Shown here piece after piece: positions 16,297 through 25,933 of a stretch of DNA of 64,000 nucleotides. Both the position numbers and the translations under genes were made by a program. Where the stretch lies: assembly GCF_007993935.1 (NCBI RefSeq), contig NZ_VITY01000011.1, positions 124,001-188,000 of the forward strand. The letters are read 5' to 3'. This DNA is from Bradyrhizobium macuxiense (GTDB lineage: Bacteria; Pseudomonadota; Alphaproteobacteria; Rhizobiales; Xanthobacteraceae). Within the stretch, counting starts at the first letter, position 1. Every line of letters begins with the position of its first letter. The notes beneath the pieces were generated by a model. The model was given only the letters and a program-made list of their open reading frames with translations. It was not told where the DNA came from and did not search any database.

Positions 16297-17823
16297 TTGT
16301 CCTTGTTCCGCCACTTACATGACGACGCGTTTCTGGCTTTTTCGCGCGATCACAAGCACCTGTACGCGGCGTGTCTGCTCGATCTCCACGAGCGCTTCTT
16401 TTCGGGCGCGCCGGCATTCCCGACGCCGCAGCAGGTCGTCCACGCCATCTATGACGTCATGCGGGCGAACCCCGCATTATGGAACGAAGGCGATGATTTC
16501 GGCACCCTGCCGGAAATGATATCGGCGGGCCGCCGCCGCATCCGCAAGGCGGACGTCGCGCTTGCCTCCGAGAAGGGCGATAAGGCGCTCGGCCTGGCAC
16601 GGCAGCTTTACGCGCGGCTGCTCGCCTGGGGATGGCTCGAAGAGGAGGAGTACGGCCTTCGGGTCACCGTGGACATGGCGATGGGACCTCTCTTGGTCAT
16701 CCAGCGGCTCGCCAGCCTCAACAAGGATCTCTCGCAGCGTTTCGGGGGGCTGATCGTTCAGATCCGCCTCAATCTCGAGGCTGTCGAAAAGCTCACGCCC
16801 GAGATCACCGATCGCAAGCAGCGCGAAGCGGCACTCGCCGTCCGCGAGGCGCGCAACCAGGCCGACCAGTTCACCAAGAGCCTGCGGGCCATTCTCGCCG
16901 ACCTCAAGCGCATCCGCCGGATCGTCATGGAATCGAAAACGGTTGGTACGCGGCTTGAGGCGTTCTTCGAGGAGTTCGTCGACCAGCTCCTGCTCAAGGA
17001 CTTTGAGTCGATCCTTACGGTGAACCATCCGTACCGCTTCCGCGATGCCATCGTCGATCTCGCCCGACGGATTTCCTACACACCGGAAACCATGCAGGTG
17101 CTCGCCGAGGAATACGCGGCGGCCAGCATGGCGTCCGATGTCGAGGACGGGCGAATGGCTGCCGCGGACGACCTGTTGGCCATCGAAAACATTTTCGAGC
17201 AGATCGGCGAGATGTTCGAGCGGATCGAAACCTTCCGCAGACAGCTTGAGGCCCGCGTCCGCAACACGATCAAATACGCAGAACGCGGAGTCCAGGGCCT
17301 CGTCGGTCGGGCCGGCGACCTGGTGCGGCGTCTGGACGCGCTGCTGCGCGACGGCAGGCACGACAAAGCGACCGTCGAATGGAGCATCGAGCCGCTGCGG
17401 TCACCCTGGTCGGAGCATCACCAGGCGCCGACCAGGCAACCGCGCCGCCCCGTCGAGGCGAGGGAGCTCACCGGGCCGCCGTCGGATCCGCTCTACGAAC
17501 TGCGCAAGAAGCTTCGCCTCGAATACATCGCGCGTATCGCGCCTCGCCCCGAGGACGTCAGGCGCTTTCTCGAAGGGCAGGTACCGCCCTTCGCGACCAA
17601 GGAAGCCCGTTTCATGGAGATCAGTACCGTAGACGATTTTCTCGCGTTCGACTGTGCCCGCCGCTACGCCCTGACCGGAGAAGTACCGGTGCAGATCGCC
17701 GCCGGGTTCGAACTCGAGCCATGCCCGGACACCCCGCCGCACGATAGCGAATGGCTAAGGTGCGCCAACTTCGTGGTCCGGCATTCGGGCGCATTCCGGA
17801 AAGGCAAGGCGACCCATGCTTAG
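16297..17823 (+). CDS. jetA: Wadjet subunit JetA (MukF/kleisin-like)
   Basis: JetA is the kleisin-like subunit of the Wadjet SMC complex, which senses and cleaves small circular DNA such as plasmids. The 508-aa protein begins MSLFRHLHDDAFLAFSRDHK and contains YAACLLDLHERFF, the characteristic opening of the JetA family (roughly S-L-F-x-L-x3-xxx-F-S-x3-xxLYxxCLLxLxxxF). It is followed by long helical stretches (about residues 130-350) and a C-terminal ordered tail. The start is TTG 16297, with AGGAG at 16282-16286; no ATG start fits. It overlaps jetB by eight bases. All four Wadjet genes follow in order on one strand, which makes the assignment firm. Confidence 0.9.
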   Translation: MSLFRHLHDDAFLAFSRDHKHLYAACLLDLHERFFSGAPAFPTPQQVVHAIYDVMRANPALWNEGDDFGTLPEMISAGRRRIRKADVALASEKGDKALGLARQLYARLLAWGWLEEEEYGLRVTVDMAMGPLLVIQRLASLNKDLSQRFGGLIVQIRLNLEAVEKLTPEITDRKQREAALAVREARNQADQFTKSLRAILADLKRIRRIVMESKTVGTRLEAFFEEFVDQLLLKDFESILTVNHPYRFRDAIVDLARRISYTPETMQVLAEEYAAASMASDVEDGRMAAADDLLAIENIFEQIGEMFERIETFRRQLEARVRNTIKYAERGVQGLVGRAGDLVRRLDALLRDGRHDKATVEWSIEPLRSPWSEHHQAPTRQPRRPVEARELTGPPSDPLYELRKKLRLEYIARIAPRPEDVRRFLEGQVPPFATKEARFMEISTVDDFLAFDCARRYALTGEVPVQIAAGFELEPCPDTPPHDSEWLRCANFVVRHSGAFRKGKATHA

Positions 17824-18454
17824 CGAATTTGAGAACATCGAGAACTCCGCGGGCGCCGAGAAGGCCGCCGATCTCCGGAAGGCGCTGCACTTCCTGCTGC
17901 GGCGGCAGTTCGTGTTCGCTGGCGATCCACGCACGGGGACGGTCTACAACACCATAATGGACGGACGCTTCCGCGACGTGGTGGACGGCTTTTTCGACAG
18001 TTGCGGCTATCGCATGCATCGCGATCCGGAGGCGCAGTGGGCAGGCATCGTCGCCATGGACGAGGACGTGCCGCTGCCCCGGATGAAGCTCGACGAAACC
18101 ATCGTGATGCTGGTGCTGGCAGCATACTGGCAGCAGGAGGTCAACGTCGGGGCAGTCGAGGATCGCGCCGTCGTGGTGGCGACCTTGAACGACCTCTTCG
18201 ACCGCTACCGGGAGATGGTGCAGCACAGCGGCGGAGGCGCTATTTCGGCAGCACGCTTCCGCGACATTCTGCGCGAGGCCGCCCAGCGCAGCCTGGTCGA
18301 GATCGGCGACTTCGACGACGAGCAGCAGGATTGCGAGGTAAGACTCCGCCCGATGATCAAGCTGATCAGCGGCGGTGACGCCCTTCAGCGCCTCGAGCGC
18401 TATGTCCGCAGCGAGGAGGCTCGTTTCCCGCAGAGCGCTGGAGAAGAGGCATGA
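17816..18454 (+). CDS. jetB: Wadjet subunit JetB (MukE-like, DUF4194)
   Basis: A 212-aa predicted winged-helix (KITE/MukE-like) protein that bridges the kleisin JetA and the SMC protein JetC. Features include ALHFLLRRQFVFAGD near residues 22-36, and the acidic stretch DEDVPLPRMKLDETIVML, a hallmark of DUF4194 proteins (PxxxLDETxxLL). Length is normal for JetB. It starts inside jetA (ATG 17816, eight-base overlap) and its stop overlaps the jetC start (ATGATGG), so A, B and C are translationally coupled. Confidence 0.9.
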   Translation: MLSEFENIENSAGAEKAADLRKALHFLLRRQFVFAGDPRTGTVYNTIMDGRFRDVVDGFFDSCGYRMHRDPEAQWAGIVAMDEDVPLPRMKLDETIVMLVLAAYWQQEVNVGAVEDRAVVVATLNDLFDRYREMVQHSGGGAISAARFRDILREAAQRSLVEIGDFDDEQQDCEVRLRPMIKLISGGDALQRLERYVRSEEARFPQSAGEEA

Positions 18455-21400
18455 TGGAGCTGCGCCACCTCACGATGGTGAACTGGCATCTTTTCGATGT
18501 CGCCGACATCGATGTGGCCGGTCACGTCGGCGTGCTCGGCGAAAACCGCTCCGGCAAATCGACCATCCTCGACATGGCGCAGGTCGTTCTCACGGGCGGC
18601 AGCCGACGCTTCCTGCGCCTGAACGCGGTCGCCGGCGACAGCGGAAAGTCCCGCAGCGCCTCGAAGCGCAGCGTCGTCGACTATTGCCTTGGAACTCTCG
18701 GCGAAGATCAGCGGCGGCGCGACGAGGCGCGCACCTATATTGCGCTCGGCTTCGAAGACACTGACGGAGAGCGGCCGCCGATCGCCATCGGCATGGCACT
18801 GGAGGCCCGCAAGTCGGACACCAGGGAGACCGTGCTCGCGCTGTTCGTCGCGGTCGGCACTATCCTGACCTCCAAGGACTTCATCGAGCAGCGGGGAAAG
18901 GCGCAGTTCCCAGCGCCGTGGGAGGACGTGCGTGCCGGGATCGTCGCTGCGGTCGGCGAGACGAATTTCGTCAATCACCGCGACCGGGCGGGCGACTACG
19001 TCCGCGAGTACATGCGGCATTTGCTGCCGCACTCGCCGTGGGGTGAGCAGAACGCGAGCGCGTTGCAGAAGTCGATCGTCAACGCCATGACGCTCGACCA
19101 CAATCAGACGGCCACTCAATTCGTGCGGAATTACATCCTCGAAGACAGCCCGATCGGGATCAAGGAGTTGCGCGAGTCGATCCAGACGTACCGCAATATC
19201 AGCGACACCATCCGGAAGATGCGCCTAAAGCTGGAGGCGCTGAAGCAATTGAGGGAAATCCTCGCCAACCTGGAGGCCGCGTTCGAGAGCATTTTCCGCG
19301 AACAGTGGATCGCCAAGCGCGCGGAATGGCTCGTCGCCCGAGCCGCCAACCGGGAATTCAAGAACAAGCTGCGACAGGCCACCGCCCAGCGTGACGCCGC
19401 GGCCGGCGAACTCACGTTCCTGGACGACGATATCAAGGCGATCGATGACGAAATCGAGCGATTGACCGAGGCCATCGCCCAGCACGACGCTAAGACCGGC
19501 AGGAAGGCCCTGCAGCAGAGCGCCTCGGTAGCCGAGCAGTCGGCGCAGCGCGCGACCTCCGATTTTAAGACACGGCTTGAGACCATCCGACGGTTGCAAC
19601 CGCTTTGCGCGATGGCGGGGCACGGATTCGACGATCTCATTCCCGCCGTGGAGAGGCTGATTGCCGCCGCCGCGACGGGCTCGGTCAACTCCGTTTCCGA
19701 CGAACTCTCCACCGCGGAAGCCACCGTGACGGGCTTGGGAGTGCAGCGGATCTCGAAAGTCGACGAAGGGCGTCAAGCGATCATCGCAGAGGCGTCGAAG
19801 CTGCGCAGTCAGCGCAACGAGCTTCTCGAGCGGATCCGGCAGCATGCCTCCGGAGGGCCGGGGGCACATCTAGAGGACGACACGAAACTTCTGTGCCAAC
19901 GCCTTCGGCAGAACGGAATGGCGCCGCGCGTTCTCTGCGAGCTGATCGAAGTCACCGACCCGGAATGGGCGGGAGCCGCCGAGGCGCTGCTCGGGCGCGA
20001 CCGCGATGCGGTGTTCGTCGACAGGCCGCAGATCGGCGCCGCGACGGCGATCTTCAAGGAAGGACGGCGCGAATTCCGCCGCACGTCTCTTGTGAGTCTC
20101 AATAAGCTGGAACAGTTCAGGGCCAAGCCGGAGCGGGGAATGTTTCCCTCGATCTTCCGGACGCAGGATCCCGACGCACTTTCGTTCATCATGCGCCGGT
20201 ACGGATCGGTGCGACTGGCCGATACACTCGACCAGTTCAATAGGCCCGGCCGCGCCATCATGAAGGACGGCCTCTACGACGACGGTCTCGTCCGGACTCA
20301 TCGGTCGATCGACGCATCGCAGCACAAGATCGGCAAGGCGGCCCAGGCGAGTGCGCTGCGCGCGCTGCGGGAGCGAGCCGAAGGCCTGACGGACTCCCTG
20401 ACGCAGGCCGAAAAGGAGGCTCAAATCGCCGACGGTGCCTTCATGGCGCTGAAGAGCCTCTGCGACGCTCCTTCCAACAACCTAAAGGCCGCTGCCGTGG
20501 CTTTTGCCGCGGCGCGGGCCGATGCAGCGGATGCGCAAGCGAGGCTTGCGGCTCTCGACGGCGCCGGCGACGGTGGCCTGCGGGACAAGAAGCAGGCCCA
20601 GCAGCAACTCAAGCAGAGAAGGCTCACGGAGCGCAAAGTCCAGCAGGACGCGTTCAACAAGCACGACGGCGAGGTTCGGACGGCGCAAAGCAGATTGAGC
20701 GACGGCGAAAACGTACCTGGCTCCCAGCTCAACCTGAAGATCGCTTGGTCGCTCTTCGCCAAAAACCTGCCGCTCTATGACGTGGCGAAAGGCCGCCCGG
20801 TGTACCGGGCGCGTCTTGACGCCCGGCCGCACAAGAACGAGGTCGAACGCCATCGCGGCATTGCCGAGAAGTCCGTCAAGGAGGCCGAGGCTGCGAACGA
20901 CAGGCGCAGGGGGATCGAGCGGGAGGTGCGCGGAGCGCTCGAGGGATATTTCGGGGAGTTCGGCGTCAGTTCCCAGGTCGGCATCGAGAGCGAGCCTCTC
21001 CGGGAGGTGAAGCCCTGGATGACGCAGTTGATCGACGACATTGAGTCAAACGAGTTGCGCCAGTACGAACGGCAAGCGCGCGAAGCGGCGGAAAAGGCCT
21101 CCACGCTGCTGCGCGGCGAGTTCATCAACGCGCTCTCGGCCCGGATAGGCAAGATGGAGCGGGAGCTGCAGTCGTTGAACCGCAGCCTCTACGCGCACCC
21201 CTTCCACAACGAGCGATATTCCTTCCGCCGCACCCAGGTGGTGGAATTCCAGCCGATCCTGAAGATCATCGAGATCGGCAAGACCTCCCCGGATGCGCTT
21301 GACCTCTTGTTCCGGGGCGACGTGCCCGGCGACTTTCCGCACAAGGACACGATCCTGGCGCTCGAGGCGCTGCTCGAGGACCCGGACAAGGACTTCACCC

Positions 21401-21888
21401 AATTCGAGGACTACCGAAACTTCTATACCTTTGAAATCCATATGGAGGACGTCGCGTCCGGTCGGTCGAGCCGCTGGGAGCAGCGGCGCGGCACCGGATC
21501 CGGCGCCGAACAGCAGGTGCCGATCTACGTGGCCATCGGCGCTTCGCTTGCCGCCGTCTACGGCAGCGCGGAGCGGCGCGCCGGAAAGCCTTCGGGCTTT
21601 GCGCTTGCCATGTTCGACGAGGCCTTCTCCAAGATGGACGGCAAGAACCAGCGGCAGATGATGAGCTTCTACAAGAATCTCGGCCTGCAGTTCGTGATCG
21701 CGGCGCCATTTGAGAAGCGGGTCGCGGTGCTGGAGCACATGGACACGATCGTGGAAGTGGATCGCATCGGCGAGCAGTCGAGAGCAACCGTGGTCGCGCT
21801 GAAGGAGAAGGCCAAGCGCGAACTGATGGCGATCGACCCGGACCTCGTGTCCGAAGATGAGCTCGCCACGCGCCTTGCGGCCGAGTAG
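18451..21888 (+). CDS. jetC: Wadjet SMC ATPase JetC (MukB-like)
   Basis: JetC is the motor subunit that loads on and extrudes DNA loops. The 1145-aa protein has Walker A GENRSGKST (about residues 30-38), long coiled-coil arms either side of a hinge-like region (about 480-640), an ABC signature GTGSGAEQQ (about 1014) and Walker B ALAMFDEAFSKMD (about 1051-1063). The layout, with the nucleotide-binding domain split between both ends, is that of SMC/MukB. Four-base overlap with jetB and a two-base gap to jetD show one operon. Length matches known JetC proteins (about 1100 aa). Confidence 0.93.
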   Translation: MMELRHLTMVNWHLFDVADIDVAGHVGVLGENRSGKSTILDMAQVVLTGGSRRFLRLNAVAGDSGKSRSASKRSVVDYCLGTLGEDQRRRDEARTYIALGFEDTDGERPPIAIGMALEARKSDTRETVLALFVAVGTILTSKDFIEQRGKAQFPAPWEDVRAGIVAAVGETNFVNHRDRAGDYVREYMRHLLPHSPWGEQNASALQKSIVNAMTLDHNQTATQFVRNYILEDSPIGIKELRESIQTYRNISDTIRKMRLKLEALKQLREILANLEAAFESIFREQWIAKRAEWLVARAANREFKNKLRQATAQRDAAAGELTFLDDDIKAIDDEIERLTEAIAQHDAKTGRKALQQSASVAEQSAQRATSDFKTRLETIRRLQPLCAMAGHGFDDLIPAVERLIAAAATGSVNSVSDELSTAEATVTGLGVQRISKVDEGRQAIIAEASKLRSQRNELLERIRQHASGGPGAHLEDDTKLLCQRLRQNGMAPRVLCELIEVTDPEWAGAAEALLGRDRDAVFVDRPQIGAATAIFKEGRREFRRTSLVSLNKLEQFRAKPERGMFPSIFRTQDPDALSFIMRRYGSVRLADTLDQFNRPGRAIMKDGLYDDGLVRTHRSIDASQHKIGKAAQASALRALRERAEGLTDSLTQAEKEAQIADGAFMALKSLCDAPSNNLKAAAVAFAAARADAADAQARLAALDGAGDGGLRDKKQAQQQLKQRRLTERKVQQDAFNKHDGEVRTAQSRLSDGENVPGSQLNLKIAWSLFAKNLPLYDVAKGRPVYRARLDARPHKNEVERHRGIAEKSVKEAEAANDRRRGIEREVRGALEGYFGEFGVSSQVGIESEPLREVKPWMTQLIDDIESNELRQYERQAREAAEKASTLLRGEFINALSARIGKMERELQSLNRSLYAHPFHNERYSFRRTQVVEFQPILKIIEIGKTSPDALDLLFRGDVPGDFPHKDTILALEALLEDPDKDFTQFEDYRNFYTFEIHMEDVASGRSSRWEQRRGTGSGAEQQVPIYVAIGASLAAVYGSAERRAGKPSGFALAMFDEAFSKMDGKNQRQMMSFYKNLGLQFVIAAPFEKRVAVLEHMDTIVEVDRIGEQSRATVVALKEKAKRELMAIDPDLVSEDELATRLAAE

Positions 21889-21890
21889 CC

Positions 21891-23060
21891 ATGGCGCGGC
21901 GCTTCACGGACGCGGACGAACTGCTGAACGACCTCTTGGACCGCCACGAAGGGGGGGCCGCGAGCCCGATCGCGCATCCGGACTACGATGCGTTTCCTTC
22001 CGTGGTGGCCGCGGACGCCTTCCTGAAGCAAATCGCGCGCGCCGGAGAGGTAGGCGCCGTCAGTCTCGGTATGGGGAGGGGAGCCAAGCGAGATCAGATC
22101 GCGCATGTCAGGCTCCGGGCGGCCGACGCGCTCTATCGTCATCTAGGCCGCGTTCCGGCCGGGCAGCTCGCGCAAGACGCCGGCACACGCCTCGTCGCCG
22201 GGCCCGCTTTGGACAGGCGCCTGGTCGAGGTTATCCCCTCGATCACGGACGCTTGGGGGAGAGGGAAGAGCTGGCATGGATTCGGGTCGTCCGACGTCGA
22301 CAAGCTGCGCGACGGCTTTGCTCTCGCCCAGGCAATCTTGGACAACAAGCATCTCGACGTCGACTACAAGACGTTTTCACGAAGGACGGTGGGCTACAGC
22401 AAGACGCTCGAGCACATCGAAGGCGTCGTCGTTCGACTTCTCAGCGGCATCCTCGAATTTCCGCCTGGCGCCCGCCCTCGCGAGGCACTGCGGACAATCG
22501 GGCTGGAGCGCTTCGCGCCGCCACTCCTGATCGCGGGGCGGATCGATCTCGACGGGGCCGATCTGTCCGCGATCTCCCCGCACTATCTCGGAATTACGCC
22601 GAAGGAGGCAGATCGCATCAGCTTTCGCGCGCTGCCGGCCTACATTCTGACGATCGAGAACTTCGCAAGCTTCAACCGGCACCTCCTCGAGGCGGACCCG
22701 GCTCGACTTGGAACGACGATGTACGTGGGTGGCTATCCTTCGCTCGCCACCCAACAGGCACTGCGGACGATCGCGGAAATGGTGCCCGAAGACACGCCGA
22801 TTTTCCACTGGTCGGATATCGACGCCGACGGAACGTGGATTTTTCATACGATCGAGCGTGCCGTCGGACGTCCGATTCGCCCCCACCTCATGAGCATCGA
22901 AATCGCTGAGCGGTTGGGGCAAGTGCAGCAGAAAAAGGCCGCGCCGGCGCGATGCGCGCCGGACTCCGGCATCGCAGCGCTGGCAGCGTACCTGGCCGAC
23001 GAGGATGCCAAGACGCTCGAGCAGGAGGAGCTCGATCCTGGTCTGCCGGTGGTTCGTTAG
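21891..23060 (+). CDS. jetD: Wadjet nuclease JetD (Toprim/topoisomerase VI A-like)
   Basis: JetD is the DNA-cleaving subunit, with a winged-helix region and a Toprim domain related to Spo11/TopoVI-A. The 389-aa protein has ENFASF (about residues 255-260), which supplies the Toprim glutamate, the conserved YVGGYPS, and the acidic metal-binding HWSDIDADGTWI (about 305-316). All catalytic acids appear intact. ATG 21891 follows the jetC stop by two bases. The locus therefore encodes a complete and probably active Wadjet system. Confidence 0.92.
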   Translation: MARRFTDADELLNDLLDRHEGGAASPIAHPDYDAFPSVVAADAFLKQIARAGEVGAVSLGMGRGAKRDQIAHVRLRAADALYRHLGRVPAGQLAQDAGTRLVAGPALDRRLVEVIPSITDAWGRGKSWHGFGSSDVDKLRDGFALAQAILDNKHLDVDYKTFSRRTVGYSKTLEHIEGVVVRLLSGILEFPPGARPREALRTIGLERFAPPLLIAGRIDLDGADLSAISPHYLGITPKEADRISFRALPAYILTIENFASFNRHLLEADPARLGTTMYVGGYPSLATQQALRTIAEMVPEDTPIFHWSDIDADGTWIFHTIERAVGRPIRPHLMSIEIAERLGQVQQKKAAPARCAPDSGIAALAAYLADEDAKTLEQEELDPGLPVVR

Positions 23061-23484
23061 ATGGTCCGTTCTGGGATTTTGACTGACCGCGTATTAATCC
23101 AGCGAGCGCTTGAGGACATCTCATCTCGTCAAGACGCGACGGGCATCGGCACGTTTCCGACCGTCGAGATCATGACCTGCATGAGATCGACGAGGTTCGA
23201 CAGCAACGATCTCGTAACAACGAGCTCCGCTTCCTCATCACGAGTCCGGCCGCGGGGATCCGACGGGGCTCCGGCGCTTTCCCCAAAACACTCTTGGCGA
23301 ACATGATTGATCCAAATGGTGGCCGGCACCTGCTGCGCTGGCTCTCTGTCCCGGAGCGAAGGCACCACATCGCAGCATGGTCGTGCGAAAACAACAGCAT
23401 GCTTCCGTCGGGTTCGGTCCAGACGCCGCCGCGGCGCACGCACAACACAGTCTTTCAGATGGGCTCGTCGGAGCGCGCCGTCAA
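23061..23484 (+). other. Intergenic region with no recognisable gene
   Basis: About 420 bases between jetD and the convergent TPR protein gene. Short frames only, none with a recognisable product, and no clear terminator. Confidence 0.4.
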
Positions 23485-25254
23485 TCAATCGCTTGCCGCA
23501 CGCAGCAGGGCCTCAAGCCGTCGCCGACCTTCATTGATTGCTCCAGCCCAGTCACCGAGCCGTTCCTGCACGACGACCTCGAATGACGGGTACCACATTG
23601 GCTTTCCGCCGGCCTGGGCCCAATACCAGGGATAACCGCGCGGCACGAAGACCACGCCGGGAACGCCGAGCGCCCCGGCGATATGGATGGCGAAGCTGTC
23701 GGGCCCGACCACCGCATCGAGATTGGCGATCGCTGCTATCAAGTCCGCGGGGCGCTCGATATGCACACCAGCATCGATCGGGCGGCTCCATCGTCTCATG
23801 TCATGTCGTTGCGCGTCGGCCATCAAACTGACCGGCGTACCGGAATGAGGAACCACGGCGGCGACCTGCTCCATCGATAGGCCGAGAGCGCCGCCCTCCC
23901 ATACGATCCCCACCAGAGGCCTTGCGAACGTGGCCAGGGCATCCCGCCACTTAGCGAAGAGCTCGGCCTCGGGTCGCAGGTAGGGAATGCCATCGGCAAC
24001 GTTCCGCGTGTCGGTCGACAGAATGCCTAATAGCGATTGCAGGGGCGTAGCTGGGAGCTCAGACCCCGGCTCGTCGAAAATGACCTGTTCGGCCAGGCCG
24101 GTAAGAACAGCCCGGTAACGCGGCTCCGCGACGACGTGCACATTCTGCTGGCTGGACAGCCGACGCAATAGACGAAGGAGCGCTACGAATTCGAGGGCGC
24201 CCGTCGCCGGCGGCACGAGGATCCGCGTCACCGGCGCCAAGTCCACCGGTGTGGGCGTCGGGAAGCGACCGAGCGACAGTGCAAGTGCAGTCTCCAGAGA
24301 CCTCGCTGATTCGTCGTCCGGTCGCGTATGCGCGACGTGGCTGGCAAGCGTGAGGGCTTCATCAAACCGGCCGACGAATTGCAGAATGCCTGCCAGCGCA
24401 AGCGCCGCGGATGGATGCGATTTGTGTGCACGTACGAACTGTGTGAGCTCCGCAATTGCCCGATCCTCCTGGCCATTGGCAATCATGACGCGGGCCAGGA
24501 TTTCTCGCGCGCCGAGATGGACGGGTGCAGAGGCAAGCAATCTCCTGCAGGTGGTCTCCGCTTCCGCCCAAAGCCCGTTCGCGGCACGGCAATAAGCCAG
24601 ATGCGAGAGCCCGGCTATGTCGAGCGGCGCCCGCAGGTGCGCGCGTTCCGCAACGTTGAGCGCCTCGTCGAAGCAGCCGCGCTCAAGCAAGAGCACCGAC
24701 AAATTGCGCAGCGTGTCGGGATCGTTCGGGGCAAGCTCCAGGGCACGAAGCAGGGCGGTCTCGGCCGACGGGTAATCTCGCAAGGCGAGATCAATGGTGC
24801 CGAGTTGAAGGAGGGCGCGCGAATTGTCTGGCTCGTCTTGGACAACCTCTACTGTGATCGCGCGGGCCTCCGCAACGTCGCCGCGACGTTCCAGGGCATG
24901 AGCCAGCGCGACTTTGATCTCCTGTTTGCGCGGGGCGAGTGCCGCTGCGCGCTTGAGGCAAATAACCGCCTCGTCAAGGCGGCCGAGCATTTCGTGGGCG
25001 ATACCGAGGTTAGCAGCAAGGCCGGCGTGATCGGGATGGCCGGTCGCCGCCTCCGCCAACAGATCGAACGCTAATTCAATTCGCTGCCGCGCGAGCGCTA
25101 GTGTGGCCTTTGCATTGAGCGTATCAGGATCGCTAGTCGCAACGGCCGCCTCCAGCAGCGCCTCCGCTTCATCGAGGCGACCGGCCGCAACAAATTCCTG
25201 CGCCGTTCTAAGCCGGTCTTGCCGAGTCGGAGCCGGCATGCTCGTGGACAGCAT
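23485..25254 (-). CDS. TPR protein with glycosyltransferase-9-like C-terminal domain
   Basis: A 589-aa protein, last gene of the minus-strand T6SS-type operon. Residues about 10-330 are tandem tetratricopeptide repeats (for example LGIAHEMLGRLDEAVICLKR and ALLRALELAPNDPDTL). The C-terminal 220 residues resemble the heptosyltransferase/GT9-like domain often fused to TPRs: PLVGIVWEGGA, then VVGPDSFAIHIAGALGVPGV, then a Trp-rich WYWAQAGGKPMWYPS. Whether it transfers a sugar is not shown; the substrate is unknown. It ends an operon of spike- and effector-loading genes, so it could modify or chaperone a secreted protein. Confidence 0.75.
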   Translation of the reverse strand: MLSTSMPAPTRQDRLRTAQEFVAAGRLDEAEALLEAAVATSDPDTLNAKATLALARQRIELAFDLLAEAATGHPDHAGLAANLGIAHEMLGRLDEAVICLKRAAALAPRKQEIKVALAHALERRGDVAEARAITVEVVQDEPDNSRALLQLGTIDLALRDYPSAETALLRALELAPNDPDTLRNLSVLLLERGCFDEALNVAERAHLRAPLDIAGLSHLAYCRAANGLWAEAETTCRRLLASAPVHLGAREILARVMIANGQEDRAIAELTQFVRAHKSHPSAALALAGILQFVGRFDEALTLASHVAHTRPDDESARSLETALALSLGRFPTPTPVDLAPVTRILVPPATGALEFVALLRLLRRLSSQQNVHVVAEPRYRAVLTGLAEQVIFDEPGSELPATPLQSLLGILSTDTRNVADGIPYLRPEAELFAKWRDALATFARPLVGIVWEGGALGLSMEQVAAVVPHSGTPVSLMADAQRHDMRRWSRPIDAGVHIERPADLIAAIANLDAVVGPDSFAIHIAGALGVPGVVFVPRGYPWYWAQAGGKPMWYPSFEVVVQERLGDWAGAINEGRRRLEALLRAASD

Positions 25255-25259
25255 GCGCG

Positions 25260-25916
25260 TTATGCAACCGTCACGCGTTTGCCGTCGAGGCGGAGATCCT
25301 CGCTCACCGCGATGACCTTGCTATGGGCCGTTTCGGAGGCGATCCCGGTGACCCTAATAGCTTGGGTTTCGGTCTGCAACGAATCGATGCGTTCGATCAC
25401 CGCGACACGCTCAACCGCCCTTATCGCAAGCGAATCGGCGCTCGCTTCCTGGATGCCCGCCGAGCTCCGGATACGGTCCGCGATCAAAGTGTAGAGCTTG
25501 CCGATCCAAGTCCCCTTGTTCGCGAGCACGGCGAACAGCTTGGCCTGCAGATCGATACTATCGGCGCGCAATGATATGCGCCGGCGAGCGGCGATGGTGA
25601 TGGTCTCGCCATCGATCGACATTTTGCGATCCCCCGGTAGACCGACCGTGCCCGAACTGGAATCTGTTCGCTCGAGCACGGTCAGGATGAAGGCTTGCTC
25701 CGCCACGCTCAACAGCAGGACCAGGTCTTGAGCCATAGGCCGGACCAGGCAGCCAACAGCCACCGCCGCCGTGTGACGAGCGCCAGCGACGTCGACCTCC
25801 ACCGCCGCGCCGTCGTCGCTGACCGACACGACACGGGCAGTGTGATGTCCAGGCTCGAGCAAGCGCTTGGCCATCGCCAAGACGTCGGTGTTTGTGGCAC
25901 GGAACGTCATCGTCAT
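25260..25916 (-). CDS. T6SS-associated DUF3540-like protein
   Basis: A 218-aa protein starting with the ATG of MTMTFRATNTDVLAMAKRLL. The N-terminal half has beta-rich VVSVSDDGAAVEVDVAG and the rest is repetitive, beta-helix-like (ISLRADSIDLQAKLFAVLAN), as in the DUF3540 proteins found beside DUF2169 and PAAR-like genes. It is probably a component of the secreted or spike complex. The gaps to its neighbours are 5 and 17 bp, so it is in the operon. I assign the domain by memory of the sequence pattern. Confidence 0.65.
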   Translation of the reverse strand: MTMTFRATNTDVLAMAKRLLEPGHHTARVVSVSDDGAAVEVDVAGARHTAAVAVGCLVRPMAQDLVLLLSVAEQAFILTVLERTDSSSGTVGLPGDRKMSIDGETITIAARRRISLRADSIDLQAKLFAVLANKGTWIGKLYTLIADRIRSSAGIQEASADSLAIRAVERVAVIERIDSLQTETQAIRVTGIASETAHSKVIAVSEDLRLDGKRVTVA

Positions 25917-25933
25917 TCCTGCTCTCCATCTCC

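Noticed and set aside
20482..20853. Long antisense frames within jetC and other GC-rich genes
   Set aside because: Such frames arise from codon bias in high-GC genes; no ribosome binding sites or known domains were found.
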